Below are positions 1 through 7,769 of a stretch of DNA of 33,231 nucleotides, piece after piece. A model generated the notes under the pieces. It did not search any database. It was given only the letters and a program-made list of their open reading frames with translations, and was not told the DNA's origin. Positions within the stretch are counted from its first letter, which is position 1. Each line of letters begins with the position of its first letter. The stretch spans positions 1-33,231 of the forward strand of contig CADCTW010000227.1 of NCBI GenBank assembly GCA_902805735.1. The letters run 5' to 3'. The DNA is from an uncultured Gemmatimonadota bacterium (GTDB lineage: Bacteria > Gemmatimonadota > Gemmatimonadetes > Longimicrobiales > Longimicrobiaceae). Made by a program: the position numbers and the translations under genes.

Positions 1-297
1 AGCGGCGGGGGATGGCGCGGCGGCCGGGGGCGCGGAAGCCGCCGGTGCCTGGGCCGCGCCACCCTCGGCCAGCTCGGCCAGCAGCTCGTTCATCCCCACG
101 GTCTCGCCCTCCTTCTTCACGATCCGCCCAAGCACGCCCGCCTGCGGAGCCGACACCTCCACGTTGATCTTGTCCGTCTCCAACTCCACGATGGTCTCGC
201 CCTGGGCGACGGGCTGCCCTTCCTGCTTGAGCCACCGGCCCACAGTGGCCTCCACCACCGACTCGCCCAGCTGCTGAACGCGGATCTCAACCGGCAT
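1..297 (-). CDS. sucB: 2-oxoglutarate dehydrogenase E2 (dihydrolipoyl succinyltransferase), 5' part
   Basis: This is the amino-terminal 99 codons of the E2 subunit, which carries the succinyl group on a lipoyl arm and transfers it to CoA. Only the lipoyl domain and the start of the linker lie in the window; the gene runs off the left edge. Reading leftwards from the ATG at 297 gives MPVEIRVQQLGESVVEATVG and then ELETDKINVEVSAP, the classic lipoyl hairpin with the modified lysine at about residue 43. From about residue 85 the sequence becomes an Ala/Pro-rich flexible linker. It lies downstream of sucA on the same strand with a 134-base gap, the usual sucA-sucB order. The catalytic domain is not visible. 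A branched-chain or pyruvate E2 cannot be excluded from the lipoyl domain alone, but the sucA neighbour makes SucB much more likely. Confidence 0.9.
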   Translation of the reverse strand, partial: MPVEIRVQQLGESVVEATVGRWLKQEGQPVAQGETIVELETDKINVEVSAPQAGVLGRIVKKEGETVGMNELLAELAEGGAAQAPAASAPPAAAPSPAA

Positions 298-316
298 CGG
301 GGTACGCTCCAGAATA

Positions 317-425
317 GGGGAATGGGGAACGGGGAAGGGGGAACGGGGAACGGCGACCACCCCACGTTCTCGGCGAGCCGGGCTGTCCGGTGGTTACCGT
401 TCCCCGTTCCCCGTTCCCCATCCCC
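317..425. repeat. GGGGAAC heptamer inverted repeat (family D)
   Basis: The sucA-sucB gap contains runs of GGGGAAC-like heptamers at 317-353 and their complement at 397-425. The segments 338-353 and 397-412 are a perfect 16-bp inverted repeat around a 43-base loop. A weak trace of the same motif is seen near 22480-22500. Within a sucAB transcript it could fold into a large hairpin that attenuates or processes the mRNA, but that is inference. Confidence 0.75.
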
Positions 426-431
426 GCGCAG

Positions 432-3263
432 TTACTTTCTCTTTCCAATCAGCCCGGCCCGCATCGGCGCCGCCTCGGGCGCGTCGGACAGCGCCGCGCG
501 CACGATGCGGTTCTGCTCGGCCGTGTGCCGGTGCGCGTAGCCCTCGGCGGGAGAGGCGCGCTCCGGACGCCCCACGTAGCGCAGCTCCACGCCCTGGGGA
601 AGGAGCTCCTGGAGCCGCGGCGCCACGAAGCTCCACGCGCCCATGTTGCGCGGCTCCTCCTGCGTCCACACGATCTCGCGGAGGCCGGGGATGGCGGCGA
701 TCTCCTTCGCGAGCTGCTCCTCGGGGAAGGGGTACAGCTCCTCCACCCGCGCGATCGCCACCCGCTCCGCCCCGGGGATGGCGGCGCGCTCGGCGCGCTG
801 CTCGTCGCCGGTGCCCACCAGGTCCACGTACACCTTGCCGCTGCACAGCACCAGGCGCGTGATCCCCGCCGCGCGGTCCTCCGGCACGTCCAGCAGCACG
901 GGGCGGAAGGTGCCCGCGGTGAGCTGGTCCAGGCGGCTGGCGGCCAGCGGGTGGCGCAGCAGGCTCTTGGGGCTCATCAGCACCAGCGGCCGCGGGTCGT
1001 GCGCGAGCAGCGCGGCCTGGCGGCGCAGCAGGTGGAAGTACTGCGCCGAGGTGGTGCAGTACGCCACCCGGAAGTTGCCCTCGGCCGAGAGCTGGAGGAA
1101 GCGCTCCAGGCGGGCGGACGAGTGCTCCGGACCCTGCCCCTCGTAGCCGTGCGGGAGGAGGAGCACCAGCCCGCTCGTCTTCCCCCACTTCTGGTACGAA
1201 GCGGCCAGGTACTGGTCGATCATCACCTGCGCGCCGTTCACGAAGTCGCCGAACTGCGCCTCCCACAGCACCAGCGCCGTGGGATCGGCCATCGTGTAGC
1301 CGTACTCGAAGCCCATCACCGCCATCTCGCTCAGCGGCGAGTTGTGGATCTCGAAGGTGGCGCGCGCGTCGGCGAGCTGGTGGAAGACGTTCAGCTTCTT
1401 CCCCGTTTTCGCGTCGTTCAGCACCGCGTGCCGGTGGCTGAAGGTGCCGCGCTCCACGTCCTGCCCCGTGATGCGCACGGGCGTGCCGTCCTGCAGCAGC
1501 GACGCGAAGGCCAGCGCCTCCGAGTGCCCCCAATCGATCCCCCCCTCCGTCCCCAGCGCGTCACGGCGCTTCTGGAGGACGCGCTCCAGGCGCGGGTTGG
1601 GGGTGAAGCCGTCGGGGCGGCCGAGCATGGCGTCGTTGAGCACCGTCAGCCGGCCGGCGCCCACGGCGGTCTCGACGGAGTGCCTGCCGTTGCGCGAAGG
1701 CTTCTCGTCGTGCCCGTGCGCCCGGTGGTCGCCGCCCTTGATGCGGTCCAGGATCGCCCCCAGCTCGTCCAGCACGCCCTGCAGCATGGCGGCGGCCTCG
1801 TCGCTGGAAACGACGCCCTCGGCCGCCAGGCGCTGCGCCAGGATGTCGCGCACGGTGGGGTGGCCGCTGATGATGTCGTACATCAGCGGCTGCGTGAAGA
1901 GCGGCTCGTCGCCCTCGTTGTGGCCCCAGCGGCGGTAGCCCACCAGGTCGATCACGAAGTCCTTGCCGAAGCGCTGCCGGTACGCGTGCGCCAGGCGGGC
2001 GGCGTTGACGCACGCCTCCGCGTCGTCCGCGTTCACGTGCACCACCGGCACCTCGAAGCCCTTGGCCAGGTCGCTCGCGTAGCGCGTGGAGCGGTCCTGC
2101 TCCGGGTTGGTGGTGAAGCCCACCTGGTTGTTGGCGATGATGTGGAGCGTGCCGCCCACGGTGTAGCCGGGAAGCGCCATCATGTTGAACGTTTCCGGCA
2201 CCACGCCCTGCCCCGGGAACGCCGCGTCGCCGTGGATGAGCACCGGGAGGGCGGCGGAGCGGTCCAGCTTGGGCGCCCCGGGGCCGGCGGTGCCGTCCTG
2301 GGCCGAGCGCGCCATCCCCACCACCACGGGGTTGACGAACTCCAGGTGGCTGGGGTTGGGCGAAAGGGTCACGCGCACCGGGGCGCCCTCCACCTCGCGC
2401 TCGTCCTGCCACCCCATGTGGTACTTCACGTCGCCGGAAGACTCGTCGGAGTTCTGCGCGTCGTCGTTGCCGGGGACGTGCTGGGCGCTGAGGAACGCCT
2501 CCAGCATCATCTCGTACGGCTTCCCCAGCACGTGGGTGAGCACGTTGAGGCGCCCGCGGTGCGCCATGCCGATCAGCACGTCGCGCGCGCCGGCGCCGGC
2601 CGCCTCGCGGATGATCTCGTCCAGCATGGGGACCATGGTGTCGGTCCCCTCGATGGAGAAGCGCTTCTGGCCGAAGAAGGCGCGGTGCAGGAAGTTCTCG
2701 AAGCCCTGCACCTGCGAAAGGCGCCGCAGCAGCGCGAGCCGGCGCTCCGTGGGGAGCGGCTGGTTGAAGCGCCCGCTCTCGATGGCGTCGCGCAGCCACC
2801 CGCGCTCGTCCGCGTCGGGCAGGTGAAGGAACTCGTACCCGGTGGGCCCGCTGTAGATCTCGCGCGGCCGCCGCACGGCCGAGAGCGCGTCGGCCGCGCC
2901 CCCCGGCGCGCTGCGCGCCACGGAGGCGGGAAGCGCCGCCAGGTCCGCCTCGCTGATGCCGTGGAAGGCGGGGTCCAGCGCCGGGTCCACCGAAGGCTCC
3001 GAGCCCAGCGGGTCCAGCCGCGCCGCCGTGTGCCCCCGCGCGCGGATGGAGCGCGCCAGCTCGCGCGCCGCCACGATGCGGTCCACGTCCACCGGCGCCG
3101 CGGGCTGCCCGGCGGGCGCCGCCGCACCCTCGGCGGGCGGAGAGAAAGATGCGAAATAGCCGCGCCACCCCTCGTCCACCGAGGCGGGGTCGCTCAGGAA
3201 GCGGTCGTACAGGTCCAGCACGTAGGCCGCGTTGGGTCCGGTAAACTCGCGCAGGTCAGCCAT
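432..3263 (-). CDS. sucA: 2-oxoglutarate dehydrogenase E1 component
   Basis: E1 is the thiamine-diphosphate-dependent decarboxylase of the TCA-cycle 2-oxoglutarate dehydrogenase complex; it passes a succinyl group to the lipoyl arm of SucB. From the ATG at 3263 the product is 943 residues, close to the usual ~930. The start reads MADLREFTGPNAAYVLDLYD and continues into YDRFLSDPASVDEGWRGYF, the N-terminal E2-binding segment of this family. Family signatures follow in order: GMAHRGRLNVL, HGDAAFPGQGVVPETFNM, IIANNQVGFTTNP, YRRWGHNEGDEP in the ThDP region, and EEPRNMGAWSF near the C-terminus. In-frame ATGs at 3281 and 3326 exist but would add residues outside the conserved start, and none of the three has a strong Shine-Dalgarno sequence. 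The gene is divergent from the helicase gene and precedes sucB. Confidence 0.97.
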   Translation of the reverse strand: MADLREFTGPNAAYVLDLYDRFLSDPASVDEGWRGYFASFSPPAEGAAAPAGQPAAPVDVDRIVAARELARSIRARGHTAARLDPLGSEPSVDPALDPAFHGISEADLAALPASVARSAPGGAADALSAVRRPREIYSGPTGYEFLHLPDADERGWLRDAIESGRFNQPLPTERRLALLRRLSQVQGFENFLHRAFFGQKRFSIEGTDTMVPMLDEIIREAAGAGARDVLIGMAHRGRLNVLTHVLGKPYEMMLEAFLSAQHVPGNDDAQNSDESSGDVKYHMGWQDEREVEGAPVRVTLSPNPSHLEFVNPVVVGMARSAQDGTAGPGAPKLDRSAALPVLIHGDAAFPGQGVVPETFNMMALPGYTVGGTLHIIANNQVGFTTNPEQDRSTRYASDLAKGFEVPVVHVNADDAEACVNAARLAHAYRQRFGKDFVIDLVGYRRWGHNEGDEPLFTQPLMYDIISGHPTVRDILAQRLAAEGVVSSDEAAAMLQGVLDELGAILDRIKGGDHRAHGHDEKPSRNGRHSVETAVGAGRLTVLNDAMLGRPDGFTPNPRLERVLQKRRDALGTEGGIDWGHSEALAFASLLQDGTPVRITGQDVERGTFSHRHAVLNDAKTGKKLNVFHQLADARATFEIHNSPLSEMAVMGFEYGYTMADPTALVLWEAQFGDFVNGAQVMIDQYLAASYQKWGKTSGLVLLLPHGYEGQGPEHSSARLERFLQLSAEGNFRVAYCTTSAQYFHLLRRQAALLAHDPRPLVLMSPKSLLRHPLAASRLDQLTAGTFRPVLLDVPEDRAAGITRLVLCSGKVYVDLVGTGDEQRAERAAIPGAERVAIARVEELYPFPEEQLAKEIAAIPGLREIVWTQEEPRNMGAWSFVAPRLQELLPQGVELRYVGRPERASPAEGYAHRHTAEQNRIVRAALSDAPEAAPMRAGLIGKRK

Positions 3264-3292
3264 GGGTCCACACTTCGTCATGCGCCTAGTGG

Positions 3293-3314
3293 GCCGCTCG
3301 CGGGAGCGAGCGGC
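3293..3314. other. 8-bp hairpin in the sucA leader
   Basis: GCCGCTCG (3293-3300) and CGAGCGGC (3307-3314) form a perfect 8-bp stem with a 6-base loop about 30 bases upstream of the sucA ATG. It could be an operator or a leader hairpin. It resembles none of the repeat families here, and no function can be assigned. Confidence 0.35.
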
Positions 3315-3364
3315 AAGCCGCGACAACTTAATGGCGGCCGTACCGAGCCGCTATGGTTTGGGTC

Positions 3365-3426
3365 TCACACAGAGACACAGAGGCACAGAGACTGGTTCTC
3401 CTCTGTGCCTCTGTGTCTCTGTGTGA
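3365..3426. repeat. Palindromic repeat, family B, complete copy 1
   Basis: A perfect 26-bp inverted repeat (arms 3365-3390 and 3401-3426, 10-base loop) with the core CACAGAGACACAGAGGCAC. It lies between the divergent genes sucA and the helicase, so it is not placed as a simple terminator. The rest of the 317-base gap (3264-3580) holds the sucA leader hairpin and an AT-richer stretch near 3450-3480. That stretch includes TTAGATTGGATAAC, which may carry promoter elements, but no well-spaced -35/-10 pair was found. Confidence 0.95.
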
Positions 3427-3580
3427 GGCTTCCGTTCCCCTCGGTAGCGTAAATGCCTGTTTTCCATTAGATTGGATAACTTGCCCCGCGCCGCCGGCGC
3501 GTGATTCTTCTGGGCACTACATACCTATCGCGAACGCGGCGGACCCGGAGGGAAGAGCCCGGGCCACCTACAAGGAATCG

Positions 3581-4873
3581 ATGCACTTCAACGAGTTGAA
3601 CCTCGCTCCGGAGCTCATCCGGAACGTCACGGCGCTTGGGTACGAGATCCCGACGCCGATCCAGCAGCAGGCCATCCCCGCCGCGCTCGAAGGGCGCGAC
3701 GTGCTGGGCCGGGCCCCCACCGGGACCGGGAAGACGGCCGCCTTCATGCTCCCCACGCTCCACCGGCTCCGCGGCAAGGAAGGGCTCCGCGCCCTCGTCC
3801 TCTGCCCCACGCGCGAGCTGGCCATCCAGGTATCCGAGTCCGCCCGCGAATACGCGCAGGACACCGAGCTCTTCGTGGGCGTGGTGTACGGCGGCGTGCC
3901 GCTGGACAAGGACATGCGCGGCCTGCGCGCCGGCTACGAGATCCTCGTGGCCACCCCGGGGCGCCTGATCGACCACCTGGAGCGCGGCAACCTGGACCTG
4001 TCGAAGGTCGAGGTGCTGGTGCTGGACGAGGCGGACCGGATGCTGGACATGGGCTTCCGGCCGCAGATCAACGAGGTGATGCGGCGGATGCCCAAGCAGG
4101 GGCGCCAGACGCTCTTCTTCAGCGCCACCATGCCCAACTCGGTGAAGTCGCTGGCGTACGACATCCTCCGCGACCCCATCACGGTGGAGGCCGCGCCCAA
4201 GGTGCAGGCCGCCGAGGGGGTGGAGCAGTTCGTCTACCCGGTGGACGCGCGCCAGAAGACGGGGCTGCTGCTGGAGCTGCTGCGCAAGCCCGAGTTCACC
4301 AGCGCCATCGTCTTCTGCCGCACCAAGTTCGGGGCGGACCGCGTGGCCCAGGCCGTGTCGCGCGCCGGCATCAAGGTGGAGGCGATGCACAGCGACCGGA
4401 ACATGCAGCAGCGCGTGCGCGCGCTGGAGACGTTCCGCAGCGGCGAGGTGCAGGTGCTGGTGGCCACCGACGTGGCGCAGCGGGGGATCGACGTGGACGG
4501 CATCTCGCACGTCATCAACTACGACGCGCCCAAGGACCCGGAAGGGTACGTGCACCGCGTGGGCCGCACGGCGCGCGCCGGCGAGAAGGGGGTGGCCATC
4601 ACCCTGATGTCCGGCGGCGAGATCGGCGACGTGGCGGCGGTGGAGCAGCTCCTGGGAGCCCGCATCCCGCGCGTCAACGTGCCCGGCTACTCGTTCTTCG
4701 TGGCGGACACGCCGCTGGTGCTGGGCGAGGACGGCGAGCCGGCCGCCCCGGTGGAGCAGGCGCCGATGCCGCAGACCAAGCGCGCCGCCCAGAAGGAGGC
4801 CCGCTCCAGCCGCGGCCGCAAGGTCGGCGAGCTGTCGCAGGAAGAGCTCGCGAAGCTGCTCAAGGTCGTCTAA
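3581..4873 (+). CDS. DEAD-box ATP-dependent RNA helicase (RhlE-like)
   Basis: An ATP-dependent RNA unwinding enzyme of the type used in ribosome assembly and mRNA turnover. From the ATG at 3581 the product has 430 residues. All core motifs are present: Q motif PTPIQQQ (24-30), Walker A APTGTGKT (45-52), PTRELA (76-81), TPGR (125-128), the DEAD box LDEAD (148-152), SAT (181-183), DVAQRGIDV (297-305) and HRVGRTAR (325-332). The tail after ~390 is short, basic and rich in K/R/S, as in RhlE/CshA-type helicases. AAGGA at 3572-3576 sits just before this ATG. The frame stays open upstream to an ATG at 3353, but that extension would translate family B repeat 1 and has no helicase similarity. The gene ends 15 bases before another family B hairpin. 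Confidence 0.95.
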   Translation: MHFNELNLAPELIRNVTALGYEIPTPIQQQAIPAALEGRDVLGRAPTGTGKTAAFMLPTLHRLRGKEGLRALVLCPTRELAIQVSESAREYAQDTELFVGVVYGGVPLDKDMRGLRAGYEILVATPGRLIDHLERGNLDLSKVEVLVLDEADRMLDMGFRPQINEVMRRMPKQGRQTLFFSATMPNSVKSLAYDILRDPITVEAAPKVQAAEGVEQFVYPVDARQKTGLLLELLRKPEFTSAIVFCRTKFGADRVAQAVSRAGIKVEAMHSDRNMQQRVRALETFRSGEVQVLVATDVAQRGIDVDGISHVINYDAPKDPEGYVHRVGRTARAGEKGVAITLMSGGEIGDVAAVEQLLGARIPRVNVPGYSFFVADTPLVLGEDGEPAAPVEQAPMPQTKRAAQKEARSSRGRKVGELSQEELAKLLKVV

Positions 4874-4888
4874 GCGAAGAACAGCGGT

Positions 4889-4954
4889 CTCACACAGAGA
4901 CACGGAGGCACGGAGAACAACGCTGTTCTCCGTGCCTCCGTGTCTCTGTGTGAG
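4889..4954. repeat. Palindromic repeat, family B, complete copy 2
   Basis: The strongest copy: a perfect 31-bp inverted repeat (arms 4889-4919 and 4924-4954) closed by a 4-base loop, ACGC. It starts 15 bases after the helicase stop codon, so its transcript would make a very stable hairpin able to end transcription or protect the 3' end. No U-run follows. Confidence 0.95.
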
Positions 4955-5025
4955 CCCCGTTTTTGGTTAGGGCCCCGTTCGTGCAGTTCCCGGCCGCGTA
5001 GAGCATCTGCCCCCGGCCGCCATCC

Positions 5026-7494
5026 ATGAGCGAAACCCCTCACGAGCCCCGCCTCCGCAACATTTACCGGGGCGGGTACTTTCCACGCGTGCGCGAGCGC
5101 TGGGGCGAGTACGTCCGCGAGGCGCGCTTCGCGGCCCGGCACCCGGTGCAGTGGCTGCGCGGGGCGGTCAAGAAGGACGCCGATTTCGCCCTGCGCGTGC
5201 TGGACGGCACGCTGGGCGGGCTCGGCGCGGCGCTGCGGCATCCGCGCAGGAGGCGCTGGGTGCTGGGCGGGTTCGCGCTGCTGGGCTTCCTGCCCGCCTA
5301 CGCGTGGGAGCAGTGCGGACTCCTGGGCTGCCCCGACGTGGGGCGGGTGGCCACGCTGCAGCCCGGCGGCGCGGCGACCGTGTACGACGCGCGGGGCGGG
5401 GTGCTGGCGCGGCTCACCCCCGTGCGCTGGGAGGTGGTGCGGCTGGCGCGCCTGCCCAGGCACGTGCCGCAGGCGTTCGTGGCGGTGGAGGACCAGCGCT
5501 ACTACGGCCATCACGGGGTGGACTGGCGGCGCTTCCTCGGGACCACCGCGCGCAACCTGGTGCCGGGCGGGCGCAGCCAGGGCGCGAGCACCATCACCAT
5601 GCAGGTGGCCCGCAACGTCTTCCCGGACCGGCTCCCCGCTTCCGAGCGCACCATCCGGCGCAAGGTGCTGGAGATCCGCGTGGCGATGGAGATCGAAGAC
5701 CGCTACAGCAAGGAGCAGATCCTCCAGACGTACCTCAACCAGATCTACTTCGGCGAGGGCGTGTACGGCATCGAGTCCGCGGCGCGCACCTACTTCGGCA
5801 AGCACGCCACCCAGCTGACGCTGCCGGAGGCGGCGCTGCTGGCGGGGCTTCCCAAGGCGCCCACGCACTACACCCCGCGCCGCAACCCCGAGCGCTCCGT
5901 CACGCGGCGGAACCTGGTGCTGGGGCTGATGGCGCAGCAGGGGCGGATCACGCCGCAGCAGCGCGACGGGGCGCGCGGCGCGGCGGTGCGGCTGGCGCGG
6001 CTGGAGACGCGGCGCGAGCGGCGGCGGGCTCCGTACTTCGTGGAGCAGGTGCGCCGCGTGCTGGAAGACCGCATGGGGCAGGAGCTGTACACGGGCGCCC
6101 TGCGCATCCGCACGGGGCTGGACCCCCGCGCGCAGGCGGCGGCCGAGACGCAGCTGGAGGCGCAGCTCAAGCGGGTGGAGGCGGGGGCGTTCGGGCGGTT
6201 CCAGGGGCCGCGGCGGTCGGCGTTCAAGGGGGGCGCGGAAACGCCGTACCTGCAGGGAAGCATCGTGCTGCTGGACGCGCGCACCGGCGACGTGCGCGCC
6301 TGGGTGGGCGGGCGCGCGTTCGAGGAGAGCGGCTTCGACCGCGTCTCGGGCGGGTTCCGGCAGCCCGGCTCGGCGTTCAAGCCCGTGGTGTTCGCCGCCG
6401 CGCTCCGCTCCGGCACCACCCTTTCCGACACGCTGGTGGACGCGCCGCTGCGCCGCGACATGCCCGGCGGCGACGTTTGGGAGCCGCGCAACTTCGACGG
6501 GCGCTTCCGCGGCGCGGTGACGGTGAGGAACGCGCTGCGCTGGTCCGTCAACACCGTGGCCGTGCGCCTGGCGGAGCGGGCGGGGCTGGACGAGGTGCGG
6601 GGCGAGGCGCGGCGGATGGGGATCACCTCCGAGATCCCCGCGCTCCCCTCGGTGGCCATCGGCGCGGCGGCGGTGAAGCCGCTGGAGCTGGTGCGCGCCT
6701 ACACCGCATACGCCAACCTGGGGATCCGCGTGGAGCCGCGCTTCGTGACGCGGGTGGAGAACGCGGCCGGCGAGGTCCTCTGGGAGCCCCCCGTGCGCCG
6801 CCGCCGCGTGCTGGACGCGGGGGTCGCCTTCCTGCTCACCGACGCCCTGCGCGACGTGGTGGACCGCGGAACCGGCCGCAAGGCGCGCGACGTGGGGCTG
6901 CGCGGGCCCGCCGCCGGGAAGACGGGCACCACCAACGGCGCCACCGACGCATGGTTCGTGGGCTACACCCCGGAGCTGGTGGGCTCCGTGTGGATCGGCT
7001 TCGACCGGCCGCGCCCCATCGCCGTGCGCGGCTCGGGGGGCGAGCTGGCGGCGCCCGTGTGGGGGCGCCTGGTGCGCGCCGCGTCCGCGGGGCGCGTGCC
7101 GGGGGAGTGGGAGGCGCCCGCCGGCGTGGTGGAGCGGAACGTGGCGTTCGCCGGGTGGCACGTGATCCACCCCGGCTGCCGCGCGCGCGGCGATTCGTAC
7201 GAGGAATTCTACCTGCGCCGCGCCGTGCCCCCCGCCGTGTGCCCGCGCGGGGCCCCGCGCGACAACCGGCTGGAGGAGTGGTGGAGCCGCGCCGCGGAGG
7301 CCATCGAGGCGGAGGTGGGCGAGTGGGTGAGCGACAGGTCCGCAGAGGTGTGGGCCGAGGTGCGCCGCCGCGCCGGGATGTCCGCCGGCCGCCGCGACCC
7401 CGCCCCGCGCCGCGAGCCCGAGCCGGAGCCCCGCGAGCCCGAGGTCGTGCGCGATCCCGTCACGCCGGGCCCGCGCGACACGATCTTCTTCTGA
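5026..7494 (+). CDS. Class A penicillin-binding protein (PBP1A-like)
   Basis: A bifunctional peptidoglycan synthase: a glycosyltransferase that polymerises lipid II and a transpeptidase that cross-links the stems in the periplasm. The product has 822 residues. It has an unusually long (~78-residue) basic cytoplasmic N-terminus, one membrane helix at about 79-92, and a GT51 domain with the catalytic Glu155 in VEDQRYYGHHGVDW followed by GASTITMQVARN. The transpeptidase has S449-A-F-K452 (SxxK), S507-V-N509 (SxN) and K632-T-G (KTG). After about residue 745 comes a charged, Pro/Arg/Glu-rich tail ending in IFF, not part of the enzyme domains. No Shine-Dalgarno is obvious at the chosen ATG. The gene stands alone between repeat copies. 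Confidence 0.96.
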   Translation: MSETPHEPRLRNIYRGGYFPRVRERWGEYVREARFAARHPVQWLRGAVKKDADFALRVLDGTLGGLGAALRHPRRRRWVLGGFALLGFLPAYAWEQCGLLGCPDVGRVATLQPGGAATVYDARGGVLARLTPVRWEVVRLARLPRHVPQAFVAVEDQRYYGHHGVDWRRFLGTTARNLVPGGRSQGASTITMQVARNVFPDRLPASERTIRRKVLEIRVAMEIEDRYSKEQILQTYLNQIYFGEGVYGIESAARTYFGKHATQLTLPEAALLAGLPKAPTHYTPRRNPERSVTRRNLVLGLMAQQGRITPQQRDGARGAAVRLARLETRRERRRAPYFVEQVRRVLEDRMGQELYTGALRIRTGLDPRAQAAAETQLEAQLKRVEAGAFGRFQGPRRSAFKGGAETPYLQGSIVLLDARTGDVRAWVGGRAFEESGFDRVSGGFRQPGSAFKPVVFAAALRSGTTLSDTLVDAPLRRDMPGGDVWEPRNFDGRFRGAVTVRNALRWSVNTVAVRLAERAGLDEVRGEARRMGITSEIPALPSVAIGAAAVKPLELVRAYTAYANLGIRVEPRFVTRVENAAGEVLWEPPVRRRRVLDAGVAFLLTDALRDVVDRGTGRKARDVGLRGPAAGKTGTTNGATDAWFVGYTPELVGSVWIGFDRPRPIAVRGSGGELAAPVWGRLVRAASAGRVPGEWEAPAGVVERNVAFAGWHVIHPGCRARGDSYEEFYLRRAVPPAVCPRGAPRDNRLEEWWSRAAEAIEAEVGEWVSDRSAEVWAEVRRRAGMSAGRRDPAPRREPEPEPREPEVVRDPVTPGPRDTIFF

Positions 7495-7516
7495 TACGCG
7501 CCGGAGCCCCAGGAAC

Positions 7517-7584
7517 GCGCGCCGACGCCGAAGATGCGCCTCCCTCCCCCAGCAGTTTGGGGGAGGGGGGTCGGGAGGGTGAGG
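7517..7584. repeat. Short family A relative (A'), copy 1
   Basis: This GC-rich element holds a perfect 10-bp stem (CCCTCCCCCA 7542-7551 and TGGGGGAGGG 7558-7567, 6-base loop). Flanking it are GCCGACGCCGAAGATGCGCC on the left and TCGGGAGGGTGAGG on the right. The reverse complement closely resembles 26475-26546. It follows the PBP gene by 22 bases and may terminate it. Confidence 0.8.
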
Positions 7585-7663
7585 ACCCCCCGTGGGAACG
7601 AGCGTTTCCGGGCGCGGGTACACCGGCGCAGGAACGTGATGGCCGGGCAGAGCGGCTGCTGCT

Positions 7664-7691
7664 TTGCCTCGCACACATCGCGCAGTAGATT
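7664..7691 (+). promoter_or_regulatory. Candidate sigma-70 promoter for tamL-tamB
   Basis: TTGCCT (7664-7669) and TAGATT (7686-7691) are separated by 16 bases and would start transcription near 7698, about 70 bases before the tamL ATG. The TAGATT hexamer recurs with 17-base spacing upstream of the small HTH gene at 21804. This is prediction only. Confidence 0.5.
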
Positions 7692-7769
7692 GCCACCCGT
7701 CACCACGGGACGCGGCGCTCCGGCTCAGGCCTGGAGCGCCACCGCACGCCGCCTTCCCAAGCGCAACCG

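Noticed and set aside
390..3452. A 1020-codon plus-strand open frame opposite sucA, and similar long frames opposite the PBP, tamL and tamB genes
   Set aside because: In very GC-rich DNA stop codons are rare in antisense frames. These translations are Arg/His/Ala/Gly-rich without domains, while the sense frames have complete conserved families.
3353..3580. N-terminal extension of the helicase from ATG 3353
   Set aside because: It translates the family B palindrome (LCASVSLCEASV) and has no similarity to helicases; AAGGA precedes ATG 3581.
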